Counted from the stretch's first letter, positions 21,551 through 30,895 are shown. The stretch is 64,000 nt of DNA from Pseudomonas delhiensis (GCF_900187975.1 NZ_FZPC01000002.1:216132-280131); one strand, 5' to 3'. Numbers and translations are program-made. The notes: a model not told the origin generated them from the letters alone.

Positions 21551-22080
21551 GGGCCGCGTGCGCAGGCGCCGGCCTGATCGAGGTGCTGGTGGCGCTGCTG
21601 GTGCTGACGGTGGGCGGCCTGGGCATGCTCGCCCTGCAGTCGCGGGCGGTGCAGAACACCCAGGAGGCCACGCTGCAGGGCAACGCCGTGATGCTCGCCC
21701 ACGACCTGCTGGAGATGATGCGCAGCAACCGCGACGCTGTGCTCGACGCGACGGGGCAACTGGACGGCGTGTCGTCGTATTTCAAGGCCGAGAGGGCGGC
21801 CTTTCCAGCCATACCCACAAACTGCGGGACGCGGGAGCGGGGCAGCGGTGGCGACGAGGTCGCGGCCGCTGACCTCGGCTGCTGGCGTGGCCGGATCGAG
21901 CGCTTGCTGCCGGTGACGCCAGGCATCCTGACGAATGATTTCGCGGTCTGCCGCAGCGCTTCGGACGAAACCTGTTCCGACGCCGGCTCCCTGGTGATGA
22001 TCCGCGTCGCCTGGGCCGACGAACGCTCGAAAATGTGCGACGGGGGCGTGTGCAGCTACGTGCTGCGCGCGGAGTTGTGA
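21547..22080 (+). CDS. pilV: Type IV pilus minor pilin PilV
   Basis: 177 residues. Short leader and class-III cleavage site in MRAACAG/AGLIEVLVALLVLTVGGLG, then the PilV hallmark LGMLALQSRAVQNTQEATLQ, followed by a globular domain with a cysteine-rich second half (CRSASDETCSDAGS). Part of the minor-pilin priming complex at the pilus tip. Its ATG overlaps the previous stop and pilW begins 1 bp after its own stop. Confidence 0.9.
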   Translation: MRAACAGAGLIEVLVALLVLTVGGLGMLALQSRAVQNTQEATLQGNAVMLAHDLLEMMRSNRDAVLDATGQLDGVSSYFKAERAAFPAIPTNCGTRERGSGGDEVAAADLGCWRGRIERLLPVTPGILTNDFAVCRSASDETCSDAGSLVMIRVAWADERSKMCDGGVCSYVLRAEL

Positions 22081-22081
22081 A

Positions 22082-22840
22082 ATGAGGAACTCTCATCTGC
22101 AGCATGTCCAGCAGGGCCTGTCGCTGGTCGAGCTGATGGTGGCGCTGCTGCTCGGCAGCGTGCTGATCATCGGCGTCACCCAGCTGTTCCTCGACCAGAA
22201 GCGCCACGCCCAGTTCCAGTTCGGCCAACTGGCCAACCAGGGCAATGCCCGTTTCGCCACCCACGCCATCGAGCGCCTGGTGGCCCGCGCCGGCTACCGG
22301 GCCAAACCCCAGGCGCAAATACCCGAGGAAGCCTTCCCGGCACGGGTAGCCGTCCATGGCTGCCCGGCTTTCACCTCCGGGCAGACGCTGGCCCTGGCCC
22401 AGGGCGGCAAGAGCGCGGCCTTGTGCGTGCGCTACCAGCGTGGCCTGGAGGCGCAAGAGGCAGACTGCGGCGGAACGTCGCTGCCCTTCTCCACGCAACC
22501 GCTCAACGTGGTCGCCCGCCTGGCGCTGGACAGCAATGCCGGAGAGCTGACTTGCGCCGCCTTCGTCGAAGGCGGAAGCGGCCCCGGCTCTGCCAGCGTG
22601 CTGGTCGAGGACCTGGTGGATTTCAGCTTCCAGCCGCTTTCCGATAGCGCCGAGCAAGTACAGCAGCTCGGTCTGTACTTGCTGTTCGCCGGCAAGGGCG
22701 GCCAGGGCGATGGCATCGCCAGCGGGGTGCGCGGCGACTGGCAGGCACTGAGTGGCCGAGCCCCCGCCGTCGCCGCCAGCGATACCCGTCCATTGCAGAT
22801 CGCCATTGCCGCCATCGCCCAGAGGAGCCTGAAGCCATGA
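22082..22840 (+). CDS. pilW: Type IV pilus assembly protein PilW
   Basis: 252 residues, the largest of the minor pilins, as usual for PilW. N-terminus MRNSHLQHVQQG/LSLVELMVALLLGSVLIIGV with the Gly(-1) cleavage site and Glu5, then QLFLDQKRHAQFQFGQLANQGNARFA, a pattern seen in PilW. With PilX it connects the pilin complex to PilY1. It overlaps pilX by ATGA at 22837-22840. Confidence 0.9.
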   Translation: MRNSHLQHVQQGLSLVELMVALLLGSVLIIGVTQLFLDQKRHAQFQFGQLANQGNARFATHAIERLVARAGYRAKPQAQIPEEAFPARVAVHGCPAFTSGQTLALAQGGKSAALCVRYQRGLEAQEADCGGTSLPFSTQPLNVVARLALDSNAGELTCAAFVEGGSGPGSASVLVEDLVDFSFQPLSDSAEQVQQLGLYLLFAGKGGQGDGIASGVRGDWQALSGRAPAVAASDTRPLQIAIAAIAQRSLKP

Positions 22841-23412
22841 ATGTCCGTGCAAGCGCAACGGTCCAGGGCGGCGCCGTGCTCATCGTGGCGCTGGTCATGC
22901 TGCTGCTGATGACCCTGTTGGCCCTGTCCGGCATTTCCGCCAGCCAGCTGGAGTTCCGCCTGGCCGGCAACCGCGCGGAACAGGTGCGCGCCTTCAATGC
23001 GGCCGAGTCGGCTTTGCGCAGCGTCGAGCGACGCCTGGCGGATATCGCCGGCAGCGACGACCTGCGCGGCACCAGTTGCGCCGGGCGCCAGGGCCTATGC
23101 GTGTTGCAGGTGGGCAGCGTGCGGAGCGTCAACGCTCAGGGCGCCTGGCAGTGGGGCTGGCGCAGCGATCCGGGGGCATGGTGGGAGAAGGCGCAGAACG
23201 CCATCGACTACGACGGCCAGGACGGCTTCGAGCGGACGCTGCGCCAGCACGCCGCCTACTTCGCCAGCGATGGCGACGGCCTGAACCTGGGCAACCTCGA
23301 CGAACCGCAACTGCGCACCGACTACTACTACGCCGACGCCTATGCCGGGAGCGATGACGGGCGCACGCCGGTGCTCCTGCAATCGGTCTTTGCCCGGCGC
23401 TACGTGAACTGA
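22837..23412 (+). CDS. pilX: Type IV pilus assembly protein PilX
   Basis: 191 residues. N-terminus MNVRASATVQGG/AVLIVALVMLLLMTLLALSG lacks the canonical Glu5, as is typical for PilX. The conserved ASQLEFRLAGNRAEQVRAFNAAESALRSVE segment of the PilX family follows. It forms the minor-pilin tip complex with PilW and PilY1. pilY1 starts 9 bp downstream. Confidence 0.9.
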   Translation: MNVRASATVQGGAVLIVALVMLLLMTLLALSGISASQLEFRLAGNRAEQVRAFNAAESALRSVERRLADIAGSDDLRGTSCAGRQGLCVLQVGSVRSVNAQGAWQWGWRSDPGAWWEKAQNAIDYDGQDGFERTLRQHAAYFASDGDGLNLGNLDEPQLRTDYYYADAYAGSDDGRTPVLLQSVFARRYVN

Positions 23413-23421
23413 GGAAAGCCG

Positions 23422-26400
23422 ATGAGCCTTCGCCTCCACTACCCCCGTCTCCTCCTTGGCCTGGCCGCGCCCTGGATAATCACACCGGCGAGCGCCGATA
23501 AGCTGCACATCAGTCAGCAGCCGCTGTTCCTCAGCCAGACGGTGGCGCCGAACCTGATCCTGACGATGGACAGTTCCGGCAGCATGTGGGATGCCTATGT
23601 CCCCGATGACATCGAGAGGGACGCCTATAGCCGCCGGGCCAAGTCGGCCAGCTACAACGCGATGTACTACAACCCCCGGCTGACCTACCGGGTGCCGAAG
23701 CAGGTCGGGTTCAGCAACGGCCAACTGACAGTGGGTGAATACCCTGTCAGCCAGGGCGGCGGCTTCGATTTCACCCAGGTCAGGCGCAACGGTTTCGATG
23801 AACGACGCCAGACGGTCGACCTGGCCAGCGAGTACCGGGTGACCTGGAGTTATTCCCCGGATTCGTCGAGCGATTCCAGGACGGCGCTGCATCCCGAAAG
23901 GGATTTCAAACGCAGCGTCTCGCTGTCCTACGACGGGCAGACCTGGAGTGATGACCTTGCTCCCGGTCTGACGCTGAAGATCAAGCGTACGGGGCGGGAC
24001 TCATGCGAGGCCCATCTCGATGGCAGGAAGGTCACCTGTTCCGAACACAAGTCGAAATACACGGTAGACCTGACCAACAAGGGCGTACCGGCCTACTACT
24101 ACAGGTTCGACCAGACGCAGTCTGGCTGCTCGGCGTCCGCGACTGATAACGACAACTGCTACAAGCTGGTCAAGGTCAGCGCGAACTCCGGCCCGAACGG
24201 CGAGGACGAGCGACAGAACTTCGCTATCTGGTATGCCTTCTACCGTAACCGCGCCCTGGCGACCCAGAGCGCCGCCAACCTGGCCTTCAACACCCTGCCC
24301 GAGTCCATCCGGCTGACCTGGCAGGATTTGGGCCGTTGCAGCCAGCTCAATGGGCAGTGGGGGTGCAACGGCATCAGCTACAGCGGCGGCAATCTGCTGC
24401 GTCCATTCGCCAAGAAGCACCGCGCGGACTTCTTCCACTGGCTGTCGAGCGTCAATTTCAGCGGCGGTACGCCCCTGCGCCAGGCGCTGGACCGGGCCGG
24501 CAAATTCATCGCCGACGAGGACGGCCCAGCCTACGACTTCGAGCCCGGCGGCAAGCAGGAGCCTAAATTCACCTGTCGCCCCAGCTACCACCTGATGATG
24601 ACCGATGGGCTGTGGAACGGCAGGGGAGGCTCGGTGGGCGGCAACGTCGATGGTAATGGCAGGACGTTGCCGGATGGCACTCGCTACGCGGCCCGTTCGC
24701 CCTTCAAGGATGGAGCGAAGGACACCCTGGCCGACCTGGCCTTCCACTACTGGGCCACCGATGCGCGCACGGACCTTGCCAACGAGCTGAAGCCCTACGT
24801 CGCCTTCTCCCAAACGGACGCCACCAGGCAATACTGGGACCCGCGCAACAACCCGGCGACCTGGCAGCACCTGGTGACCTTCACCATGAGCCTGGGCCTG
24901 GGGCAGTCGCTGGTCAGCCCGAAATGGGCGGGCGGCACCTTCGAGGGGGCCGGCTACCAGGGCCTGGCCAACGGCAGCATCGCCTGGCCGCCGGCGAAGT
25001 CCAACGACAAAAACAACGTCTACGACCTCTGGCACGCTGCGATCAACTCCCGCGGCGAGTTCTTCAGCGCCGAGGACCCGCAACAGATGGTCGACGCCTT
25101 CGCCAGCATCCTCTCGCGCATCGCCAATCGCACCGCCTCGGCGGCGCGGCCGGCGGTGGCGGCCGGCGAGGTGAAGGACCAGGCGCATGTCTACGTCGCC
25201 TCCTTCTCCAGCGAGGACTGGAGCGGCGATCTGGTCAAGTACCTGCAGCCGGCGAACGCCGGCCGGCAGCAGCTGTGGAGCGCCAAGGCGCTGCTCGACG
25301 CGCGCAAGAGCCCGCGGCGGATACTCATGGGCAAGGGCAAGACCCTGGTGGACTTCGCCTGGAGCAACCTCGACAGCGGGCAGCGGCGCGCCTTCAACCA
25401 GACGCTCTCCGGCGACCAGGACTCCCGCGGCGAAGCGCGCGTGCAGTACCTGGCCGGCAAGCGCGACCTCGAAGGGAGCGAGTTCCGCAGGCGCGGCGGG
25501 CTGCTCGGCGACATCGTCAATTCGGCGCCGCTGCTGGTGACGGCGCCGTCCCGCCCGGCGCTGCCGCGCGACCGCCTGGAGAGCCCCGGCAATGGAGGCC
25601 TGAGCAGCAAGGACAACGCCTACAGCGAATTCAAGGCGGCGCAGGCCTTGCGGCGCAGCATGATCTACGTCGGCGCCAACGACGGCATGCTGCACGCCTT
25701 CGACGCTGAGACCGGCGAAGAGGTCTTCGCCTTCGTGCCCCGTCCCGCCCTGGCCGGCATGTACCGGTTGACCGACCCGCGCTACACCAGTGCGGAGCAT
25801 CGCTACCTGGTGGACGGTCCCCTGGTCGCCGAAGACGTGTTCTTCGGCGGTGCCTGGCGCAGCGTGCTGGTCGGCGGCCTCGGCGCCGGCGGCCGCGCGC
25901 TCTTCGCTCTGGATGTCACCGACCCGCAGCAGCCGAAGTTGCTCTGGGAGATCGAAGGCGGCGCCGGCCCGTTCGCGCGCCTCGGCCATACCCTGGCGCG
26001 CCCGGTCATCACCCGCCTGCACAGCGGCCAGTGGGCGGTGCTGGCGGCCAACGGCTACGACGGCCTGCAGGACATGGCAGTGCTCTACCTGATCGACATC
26101 GCCACCGGCGCGTTGCTGCACGAACTCAACGTGAGCCAGGGCGGCGATGCCGCCAACGGCCTGTCCAGCCCCCGCGCTGCGGACATGGACGGCGACGGCA
26201 TCGTCGACCACGCCTACGCCGGTGACCTGCTCGGCAACCTCTGGCGCTTCGACCTCTACAAGGCTACCAGCCAGGACGGATATGGCGGCCCCGACTCCGC
26301 CAGCGCCGCGGACTACCGGGTCGGGCTGGCTGGCCGGCCGCTGTTCCGCGCCCGCGACGCCTCCAGCAATGTCCAGCCCATCACCGCGGCACCCTGGCTG

Positions 26401-27081
26401 GTCCGCCATCCCTCGGGACAGGGCGTGCTGGCGCTGCTGGGAACCGGCAAGTACTTCGAGGTCCACGACGCCGAGGCCGACACCAGCCGAGCGATGAGCC
26501 TCTACGGCATCTGGGACAGGCTGGTCGCGGGAGAGCAGGGTGGCAACGACTCGACGGTGATGCGCAACAGGCTGCAGGCCCAGACGTTCAGCGAGACCAC
26601 CGACAGCTACCGAAGCCTCAGCAGCAATCCGCTGGCCTGGGCGCCCGCTGCGCAGAAGCCCGGCTCGGGCGGCAACGGCAAGCATGGCTGGCTGCTGGAC
26701 CTGCCGAAGACCGGCGAGCAGGTCGTCGCCGACCCGGCCAGCAGCGGCCGGCTGGCATTGTTCGCCACACTGACGCCGAACGCCGACCCCTGTCAGGATG
26801 GCGTCAGCACCTGGTTGCTGGCGCTCAACCCTCTGACTGGCGGGGCGCCGCTGACGGACGCGCTGGACTACAACAACGACGGTGTGGTCGATGCGCAGGA
26901 CCGTGTCGACGGCAACAAGGTCGCTGGCGTGCTGCTGCCCGGCGGCCTGGGCGGGGCGTCCCTCGGCTTCGACCTGTCCAGCGGCCTGGGTGTCGCCCAT
27001 GGCAGCGACGGGGCGGTGCGCTTCTACGACGGCATCCGCCCGGGCCGGCAGAGCTGGCGCCAGATGGAGGCATCCGAATGA
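23422..27081 (+). CDS. pilY1: Type IV pilus tip adhesin PilY1
   Basis: 1219 residues, secreted: signal MSLRLHYPRLLLGLAAPWIITPASA. A von Willebrand A-like domain starts at once with the MIDAS-type DSSGS (50-54). The middle region (about 330-620) includes FSGGTPLRQALDRAGKFI and TASAARPAVAAGEVKDQAHVYVASFSSEDW. The C-terminal beta-propeller (about 690-1200) holds MIYVGANDGMLHAFDAETGE and GDLLGNLWRFDL. Two calcium-loop-like sequences are seen: DMDGDGIVD (from about 921) and DYNNDGVVDAQD (from about 1149). It works at the pilus tip in adhesion, extension/retraction control and surface sensing. The pilE start overlaps its stop. Confidence 0.93.
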   Translation: MSLRLHYPRLLLGLAAPWIITPASADKLHISQQPLFLSQTVAPNLILTMDSSGSMWDAYVPDDIERDAYSRRAKSASYNAMYYNPRLTYRVPKQVGFSNGQLTVGEYPVSQGGGFDFTQVRRNGFDERRQTVDLASEYRVTWSYSPDSSSDSRTALHPERDFKRSVSLSYDGQTWSDDLAPGLTLKIKRTGRDSCEAHLDGRKVTCSEHKSKYTVDLTNKGVPAYYYRFDQTQSGCSASATDNDNCYKLVKVSANSGPNGEDERQNFAIWYAFYRNRALATQSAANLAFNTLPESIRLTWQDLGRCSQLNGQWGCNGISYSGGNLLRPFAKKHRADFFHWLSSVNFSGGTPLRQALDRAGKFIADEDGPAYDFEPGGKQEPKFTCRPSYHLMMTDGLWNGRGGSVGGNVDGNGRTLPDGTRYAARSPFKDGAKDTLADLAFHYWATDARTDLANELKPYVAFSQTDATRQYWDPRNNPATWQHLVTFTMSLGLGQSLVSPKWAGGTFEGAGYQGLANGSIAWPPAKSNDKNNVYDLWHAAINSRGEFFSAEDPQQMVDAFASILSRIANRTASAARPAVAAGEVKDQAHVYVASFSSEDWSGDLVKYLQPANAGRQQLWSAKALLDARKSPRRILMGKGKTLVDFAWSNLDSGQRRAFNQTLSGDQDSRGEARVQYLAGKRDLEGSEFRRRGGLLGDIVNSAPLLVTAPSRPALPRDRLESPGNGGLSSKDNAYSEFKAAQALRRSMIYVGANDGMLHAFDAETGEEVFAFVPRPALAGMYRLTDPRYTSAEHRYLVDGPLVAEDVFFGGAWRSVLVGGLGAGGRALFALDVTDPQQPKLLWEIEGGAGPFARLGHTLARPVITRLHSGQWAVLAANGYDGLQDMAVLYLIDIATGALLHELNVSQGGDAANGLSSPRAADMDGDGIVDHAYAGDLLGNLWRFDLYKATSQDGYGGPDSASAADYRVGLAGRPLFRARDASSNVQPITAAPWLVRHPSGQGVLALLGTGKYFEVHDAEADTSRAMSLYGIWDRLVAGEQGGNDSTVMRNRLQAQTFSETTDSYRSLSSNPLAWAPAAQKPGSGGNGKHGWLLDLPKTGEQVVADPASSGRLALFATLTPNADPCQDGVSTWLLALNPLTGGAPLTDALDYNNDGVVDAQDRVDGNKVAGVLLPGGLGGASLGFDLSSGLGVAHGSDGAVRFYDGIRPGRQSWRQMEASE

Positions 27082-27473
27082 GCGGGCAGAACGGCTTCAG
27101 CCTGCTGGAATTGATGATTGCCGTGGTCGTCGTCGGCATCCTGGCTAGCGTCGCCTATCCCAGTTACGTGGAATACGCGCGGCGCTCCGACCGCGCCGAA
27201 GGCCAGGCCCTGCTGATGGAGGCGGCGGCGCGCCAGGAGCGTTTCTTCGCGCAGAACCGCCGCTATGTGGTGGCCGATGCTGACATCGCCTCCCTTGGCC
27301 TGCAGGCGAGTTCGCGCAACGGGCGCTACATCCTGACGCTGGCGGCCGGCGAAGACGGCGATGGTGGCTACCTGCTGAGAGTCGAGCCACAGCGCGATGA
27401 TCCCCGCTGCGGCCCCCTGACGCTCAATGCCCTGGGCCAACGCAGCCCGGCCACCGCCGAGTGCTGGCGCTAG
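27078..27473 (+). CDS. pilE: Type IV pilus minor pilin PilE
   Basis: 131 residues. N-terminus [26 protein letters not shown] is a perfect prepilin site with Glu5. A PilE-type globular domain follows ([38 protein letters not shown]) with C-terminal cysteines ([24 protein letters not shown]) forming the D-loop. Last gene of the minor-pilin operon. Its TAG shares CTAG with the stop of the convergent LOG-family gene. Confidence 0.92.
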   Translation: MSGQNGFSLLELMIAVVVVGILASVAYPSYVEYARRSDRAEGQALLMEAAARQERFFAQNRRYVVADADIASLGLQASSRNGRYILTLAAGEDGDGGYLLRVEPQRDDPRCGPLTLNALGQRSPATAECWR

Positions 27474-28057
27474 GTCGGCGTGCGGTCGACCCACTTGGGC
27501 GCGGCCAGGGGCTTCCAGGCCTGCAGGGCGTCGACCAGCTCGGCCGGGGTGGCGCCGCGCTGCAGCATCTGGCGGTGTTCCGCGCGCACGAAGCGTTCCT
27601 GCACCAGGTGGTCGAGGAAGGCCAGCAGCGGGTCGTAGAAACCGTTCACCTCCAGCACGCCCAGCGGCTTGGCGTGGTAGCCCAACTGGCCCCAGGTCCA
27701 GACCTCGAACAGCTCCTCCAGGGTGCCGAGCCCGCCGGGCAGGGCGATGAAGGCGTCGCTCAGCTCGGCCATGCGTGCCTTGCGCGCGTGCATGCCGTCG
27801 ACCACTTCCAGGCGGCTCAGGCCCTTGTGGCCGATTTCCGCCTCTTTCAGGCTCTGCGGGATGATCCCCACCACCTCGCCACCGGCGGCCAGGGCGGCAT
27901 CGGCCACCATGCCCATCAGGCCCACGGCGCCGCCGCCATAGACCAGGCGCAGGCCGCGCTCGGCGATGTGCCGGCCGAGGCTCTCGGCCGCTTCGCGGTA
28001 AATGGGGCTGGCACCGGGGCTGGCGCCGCAGAATACGCAGATGGAACGCAAGGTCAT
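27470..28057 (-). CDS. LOG family protein (nucleoside 5'-monophosphate phosphoribohydrolase)
   Basis: 195 residues from ATG 28057 ([20 protein letters not shown]). The Rossmann-like fold carries the LOG signatures [12 protein letters not shown] and the PGGxGTxxE motif in [18 protein letters not shown]. Members release the base from cytokinin ribotides or AMP; the bacterial role is nucleotide salvage or possibly cytokinin production. Often mislabelled lysine decarboxylase. The frame is open further upstream but homology fixes this start. It is convergent with pilE (shared CTAG) and divergent from azu. Confidence 0.9.
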   Translation of the reverse strand: MTLRSICVFCGASPGASPIYREAAESLGRHIAERGLRLVYGGGAVGLMGMVADAALAAGGEVVGIIPQSLKEAEIGHKGLSRLEVVDGMHARKARMAELSDAFIALPGGLGTLEELFEVWTWGQLGYHAKPLGVLEVNGFYDPLLAFLDHLVQERFVRAEHRQMLQRGATPAELVDALQAWKPLAAPKWVDRTPT

Positions 28058-28185
28058 TGCCTGGAACTCCGTGACCGTCAAAACGGTCGTCAGAGTAACG
28101 GTTGCGTGCCCGCGCTCCAAGCCGCCATGTCTGTTCTAGCCGCCGCAGGCGCCCTGGGCATAGCAAGCGAGGACTTGCTGAAAAA

Positions 28186-28203
28186 TTGTATACATGTTTG
28201 TAT
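28186..28203. promoter_or_regulatory. TTGTATACA-type operator-like motif
   Basis: TTGTATACATGTTTGTAT holds a TTGTATACA palindromic core and a second TTGTAT 12 bp on, inside an AT-rich patch of the 374-bp LOG/azu gap. Similar palindromes bind GntR-type regulators of purine catabolism in proteobacteria. Which gene it would serve is not clear. Confidence 0.35.
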
Positions 28204-28348
28204 CCGATTTGTCGTGCATGGCGACGCTCTCCGTCAGGCATCCGTGACGGTCTATGCTGGACGGGGCGCGCTAATTTGCCTCGTTGAAAGTTCGTATCAG
28301 CCTGATAGAACTGCATGCTGGCAAGATCATGGCGCCGCCCGCACCGAA

Positions 28349-28362
28349 TTGACCTGGATCAG
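28349..28362 (+). promoter_or_regulatory. ANR/FNR-type box upstream of azurin
   Basis: TTGACCTGGATCAG fits TTGAT-N4-ATCAA at 8 of 10 conserved bases. It is centred at 28355.5, 76 bp before the azu ATG. azu of P. aeruginosa is known to be activated by ANR from such a site. The matching -10 is not clear. Confidence 0.6.
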
Positions 28363-28431
28363 CAGGCGCCGCCCGACTATCGGGCAGTCTGCCGTTCCGG
28401 ATTCTCCGCCCAACCTGCCCAGGAGGCTCGT

Positions 28432-28878
28432 ATGTTCCACAAACTCGCTGCTGTCACCCTGCTCGGTCTGTTCAGCGCCCCGCTGCTGGCTGCCGAATGC
28501 TCGGTGGACATTCAAGGCAACGACCAGATGCAGTTCAACACCAACGCCATCAGCGTGGACAAGAGCTGCAAGACCTTCACCGTGAACCTGTCCCACCCCG
28601 GCGCCCTGCCGAAGAACGTCATGGGCCACAACTGGGTGCTGACCACCGCCGCCGACATGCAGGGCGTGGTCGCCGACGGCATGGCCGCGGGCCTGGACAA
28701 GAACTACCTGAAGGACGGCGACGCCCGCGTGATCGCCCACACCAAGATCATCGGTTCCGGCGAGAAGGATTCGGTGAGCTTCGACGTCTCCAAGCTCAAG
28801 GAAGGCGAGCAGTACATGTTCTTCTGCAGCTTCCCGGGCCACTCGGCGATGATGAAGGGCACCCTCGCGCTCAAGTGA
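28432..28878 (+). CDS. azu: Azurin, periplasmic blue copper protein
   Basis: 148 residues. Signal [20 protein letters not shown], mature protein [16 protein letters not shown] of 128 residues. All type 1 copper ligands are present: Gly45/His46 (NVMGHNW), Cys112, His117 and Met121 ([14 protein letters not shown]), plus the Cys3-Cys26 disulphide. It passes electrons between cytochromes and nitrite reductase or peroxidase. AGGAGG (28421-28426) precedes ATG 28432; the open frame further upstream is not used. A 10-bp-stem terminator follows. Confidence 0.98.
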   Translation: MFHKLAAVTLLGLFSAPLLAAECSVDIQGNDQMQFNTNAISVDKSCKTFTVNLSHPGALPKNVMGHNWVLTTAADMQGVVADGMAAGLDKNYLKDGDARVIAHTKIIGSGEKDSVSFDVSKLKEGEQYMFFCSFPGHSAMMKGTLALK

Positions 28879-28895
28879 GTTCGTCGGCCCGCACG

Positions 28896-28924
28896 AAAGC
28901 CCGGCTTGCAGCCGGGCTTTTTCG
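28896..28924 (+). terminator. Rho-independent terminator after azu
   Basis: AAAGCCCGGC (28896-28905), loop TTGCA, GCCGGGCTTT (28911-28920), then TTCG: a perfect 10-bp stem running into T-residues. Confidence 0.9.
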
Positions 28925-28980
28925 TTTTACCTTATCCCTGTATGCGGCGCCTCGTGTTGCGGCCGCCGCCGGGGGGAAGC

Positions 28981-29613
28981 ATGTATCACGGTGAACGTTT
29001 CAATGCCTGGACCCACCTGCTCGGCGCCGTGGCGGCGCTGGTGGGCGGCACCTGGCTGGTGGTCGCCAGCAGCCTGCTCGGCGACGCCCTGAAGATAGTC
29101 GGCGTCTCGGTCTACAGCGGCAGCCTGCTGCTGCTCTACAGCGTCTCCACCACCTACCACAGCGTGCGCGGGCGGGCCAAGGCGGTCCTGCGCAAGCTCG
29201 ACCACCTGTCGATCTACCTGCTGATCGCCGGCAGCTACACGCCCTTCTGCCTGGTCAGCCTCAAGGGCGCCTGGGGCTGGACGCTGTTCGGCATCGTCTG
29301 GGGCCTGGCCGTGCTGGGCATGCTGCAGGAACTCAAGCCGCGCTCCGAGGCGCGGGTGCTGTCCATTGTCATCTACGCGGTGATGGGCTGGATAGTGCTG
29401 ATCGCCCTGGGCCCGCTGTACCGCGCCCTCGGCCCGGACGGCGTGGCCTGGCTGGTGGCCGGCGGGGCCAGCTACACCATCGGCATCCTGTTCTTCGCCT
29501 ACGACGAGCGCTTCCGCCACTGGCACGGCATCTGGCACCTGTTCGTGATCGCCGGCAGCCTGCTGCACTTCATCGCGGTGTGGCTCTACGTGCTGCCGGC
29601 GCGGGGGGCCTGA
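28981..29613 (+). CDS. Hemolysin III / PAQR family membrane protein (TrhA-like)
   Basis: 210 residues, seven predicted transmembrane helices. It opens MYHGERFNAWTHLLGAV and carries the family histidine and tyrosine motifs (STTYHSVRG, LDHLSIYLLIAGSYTPF, and FRHWHGIWHLFVIAGSLLHF), which form the zinc site of the PAQR fold. Bacterial TrhA/HlyIII proteins act in membrane-fluidity homeostasis rather than as true haemolysins. ATG 28981 is preferred; open codons upstream overlap the azu terminator. REP elements follow. Confidence 0.9.
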   Translation: MYHGERFNAWTHLLGAVAALVGGTWLVVASSLLGDALKIVGVSVYSGSLLLLYSVSTTYHSVRGRAKAVLRKLDHLSIYLLIAGSYTPFCLVSLKGAWGWTLFGIVWGLAVLGMLQELKPRSEARVLSIVIYAVMGWIVLIALGPLYRALGPDGVAWLVAGGASYTIGILFFAYDERFRHWHGIWHLFVIAGSLLHFIAVWLYVLPARGA

Positions 29614-29620
29614 GCCGGCT

Positions 29621-30032
29621 ATCGCGGATGGAGTCCTACATTCGAGGCGGTCGCGGGGCCCGTAGGGCGCATAACGCCTGCGGCGTTATCCGCCACCGTC
29701 ATCGGCCACCGGCACCCCGGCCAACGGCGGGCTTGGCGTAGGGCGAATAACGCCCCGCGTTATCCGCCGCTTGACCATGGCCCCATGCCGCTCGGTGCCG
29801 AGCACGAAGCCGCCCCCCAGGCCGCGCCAAGCCCAACCACGAAGTTGCCGGCAAGGAAGGTGAAACGGCGGATAACCGCGAACGGTTATTCGCCCTACGC
29901 GAATCGCGGTGTAGCGGGTGGCCCGTAGGGCGCATAACGCCTACGGCGTTATCCGCCACCGTCATTGGCCACCGGCGCCCCGGCCAACGGCGAATCGTGG
30001 GGCTGTAGGCGCGGACTCCGTCCGCGATTCGT
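29621..30032. repeat. REP cluster with an inverted copy of the 160-bp unit and a 70-bp direct repeat
   Basis: 29738-29898 is the near-exact reverse complement of 19016-19175. Around it, 29659-29729 and 29921-29992 are direct copies of a 70-bp sequence (GTAGGGCGCATAACGCC hairpin plus CACCGGC...CCGGCCAACGGCG) differing at a few bases. Half REPs lie at 29621-29640 and 30002-30032. They fill the 454-bp gap between the hemolysin-III-type gene and nadE; no gene is seen. Confidence 0.85.
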
Positions 30033-30067
30033 GCGGGGGCTCCCCGGTCATTATCCGCCGCCGTTGC

Positions 30068-30895
30068 TCACGGCGCCTTCGGCAACTGGCGCTTGTGGTG
30101 GGTCTTCTCGTAGGTGCGCTTGATGATCTCGAAGGCTTCCGGGCTGACCGGCTGGCCGTGCAGGAAGGCGTCGATCTCCTGGTAGGTCACGCCGTGGGCG
30201 TGCTCGTCGGGCTTGCCCGGCGCCAGGTCCTCGAGGTCGGCGGTCGGCACTTTTTCCACCAGGAACTCCGGGGCGCCCAGGCTGCGGGCGATGGCGCGCA
30301 CCTGGTGCTTCACCAGGCCGGTCAGCGGGGCGATGTCGCAGGCGCCGTCGCCGAACTTGGTGAAGAAGCCCATCACCGCCTCGGCGCTGTGGTCGGTGCC
30401 CACCACCAGGCCCTGGCGGGCGTTGGCGATGGTGTACTGGGCGACCATGCGCATGCGCGCCTTGGTGTTGCCCAGGGCGAAGTCCAGGGTGCCGGCGGGC
30501 AGGCCGTCGAGGGCGCGGGTCTGCTCGGCCAGGGCCTGGACCGCCGGGCCGATGTTCACCGTGTGGCGCTCGTCCGGGGCGATGCAGTCCACCGCCGCCT
30601 GGGCGTCGGACTCGTCGCCCTGCACGTTGTACGGCAGGCGCACGGCGATGAAGCGGTAGTCCGGGTTGCCGGTCTGCTCGCGCAGCTCTTCCACCGCGCG
30701 CTGGCAGAGCATGCCGGCGGTGAGGGAGTCGACGCCGCCGCTGATGCCCAGCACCAGGGTCCTGGTGCCCGACTCGCGCAGGCAATCCTGGATGAAGCGG
30801 ACGCGCCGCTGGATTTCGGCCTGCACCTGGGCATCGGACTGGAAGGGCGGCTGCACGTTGAGGTCTTTGGCGATGGCGTCTTGGATGGTCTTCAT
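30068..30895 (-). CDS. nadE: NH3-dependent NAD+ synthetase
   Basis: 275 residues, single-domain (no glutaminase domain). It joins ammonia to nicotinate adenine dinucleotide using ATP. The PP-loop [15 protein letters not shown] sits near residue 50. The NAD-binding segments ([31 protein letters not shown]) and the C-terminal [15 protein letters not shown] match E. coli-type NadE. ATG 30895 opens [14 protein letters not shown]. Transcribed toward the REP cluster, and on the same strand as the LysR gene upstream. Confidence 0.96.
   Translation of the reverse strand: MKTIQDAIAKDLNVQPPFQSDAQVQAEIQRRVRFIQDCLRESGTRTLVLGISGGVDSLTAGMLCQRAVEELREQTGNPDYRFIAVRLPYNVQGDESDAQAAVDCIAPDERHTVNIGPAVQALAEQTRALDGLPAGTLDFALGNTKARMRMVAQYTIANARQGLVVGTDHSAEAVMGFFTKFGDGACDIAPLTGLVKHQVRAIARSLGAPEFLVEKVPTADLEDLAPGKPDEHAHGVTYQEIDAFLHGQPVSPEAFEIIKRTYEKTHHKRQLPKAP

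Noticed and set aside
24001..27000. 999-codon minus-strand frame opposite pilY1
   Set aside because: Antisense shadow of a certain gene; no start site, signal or domain.
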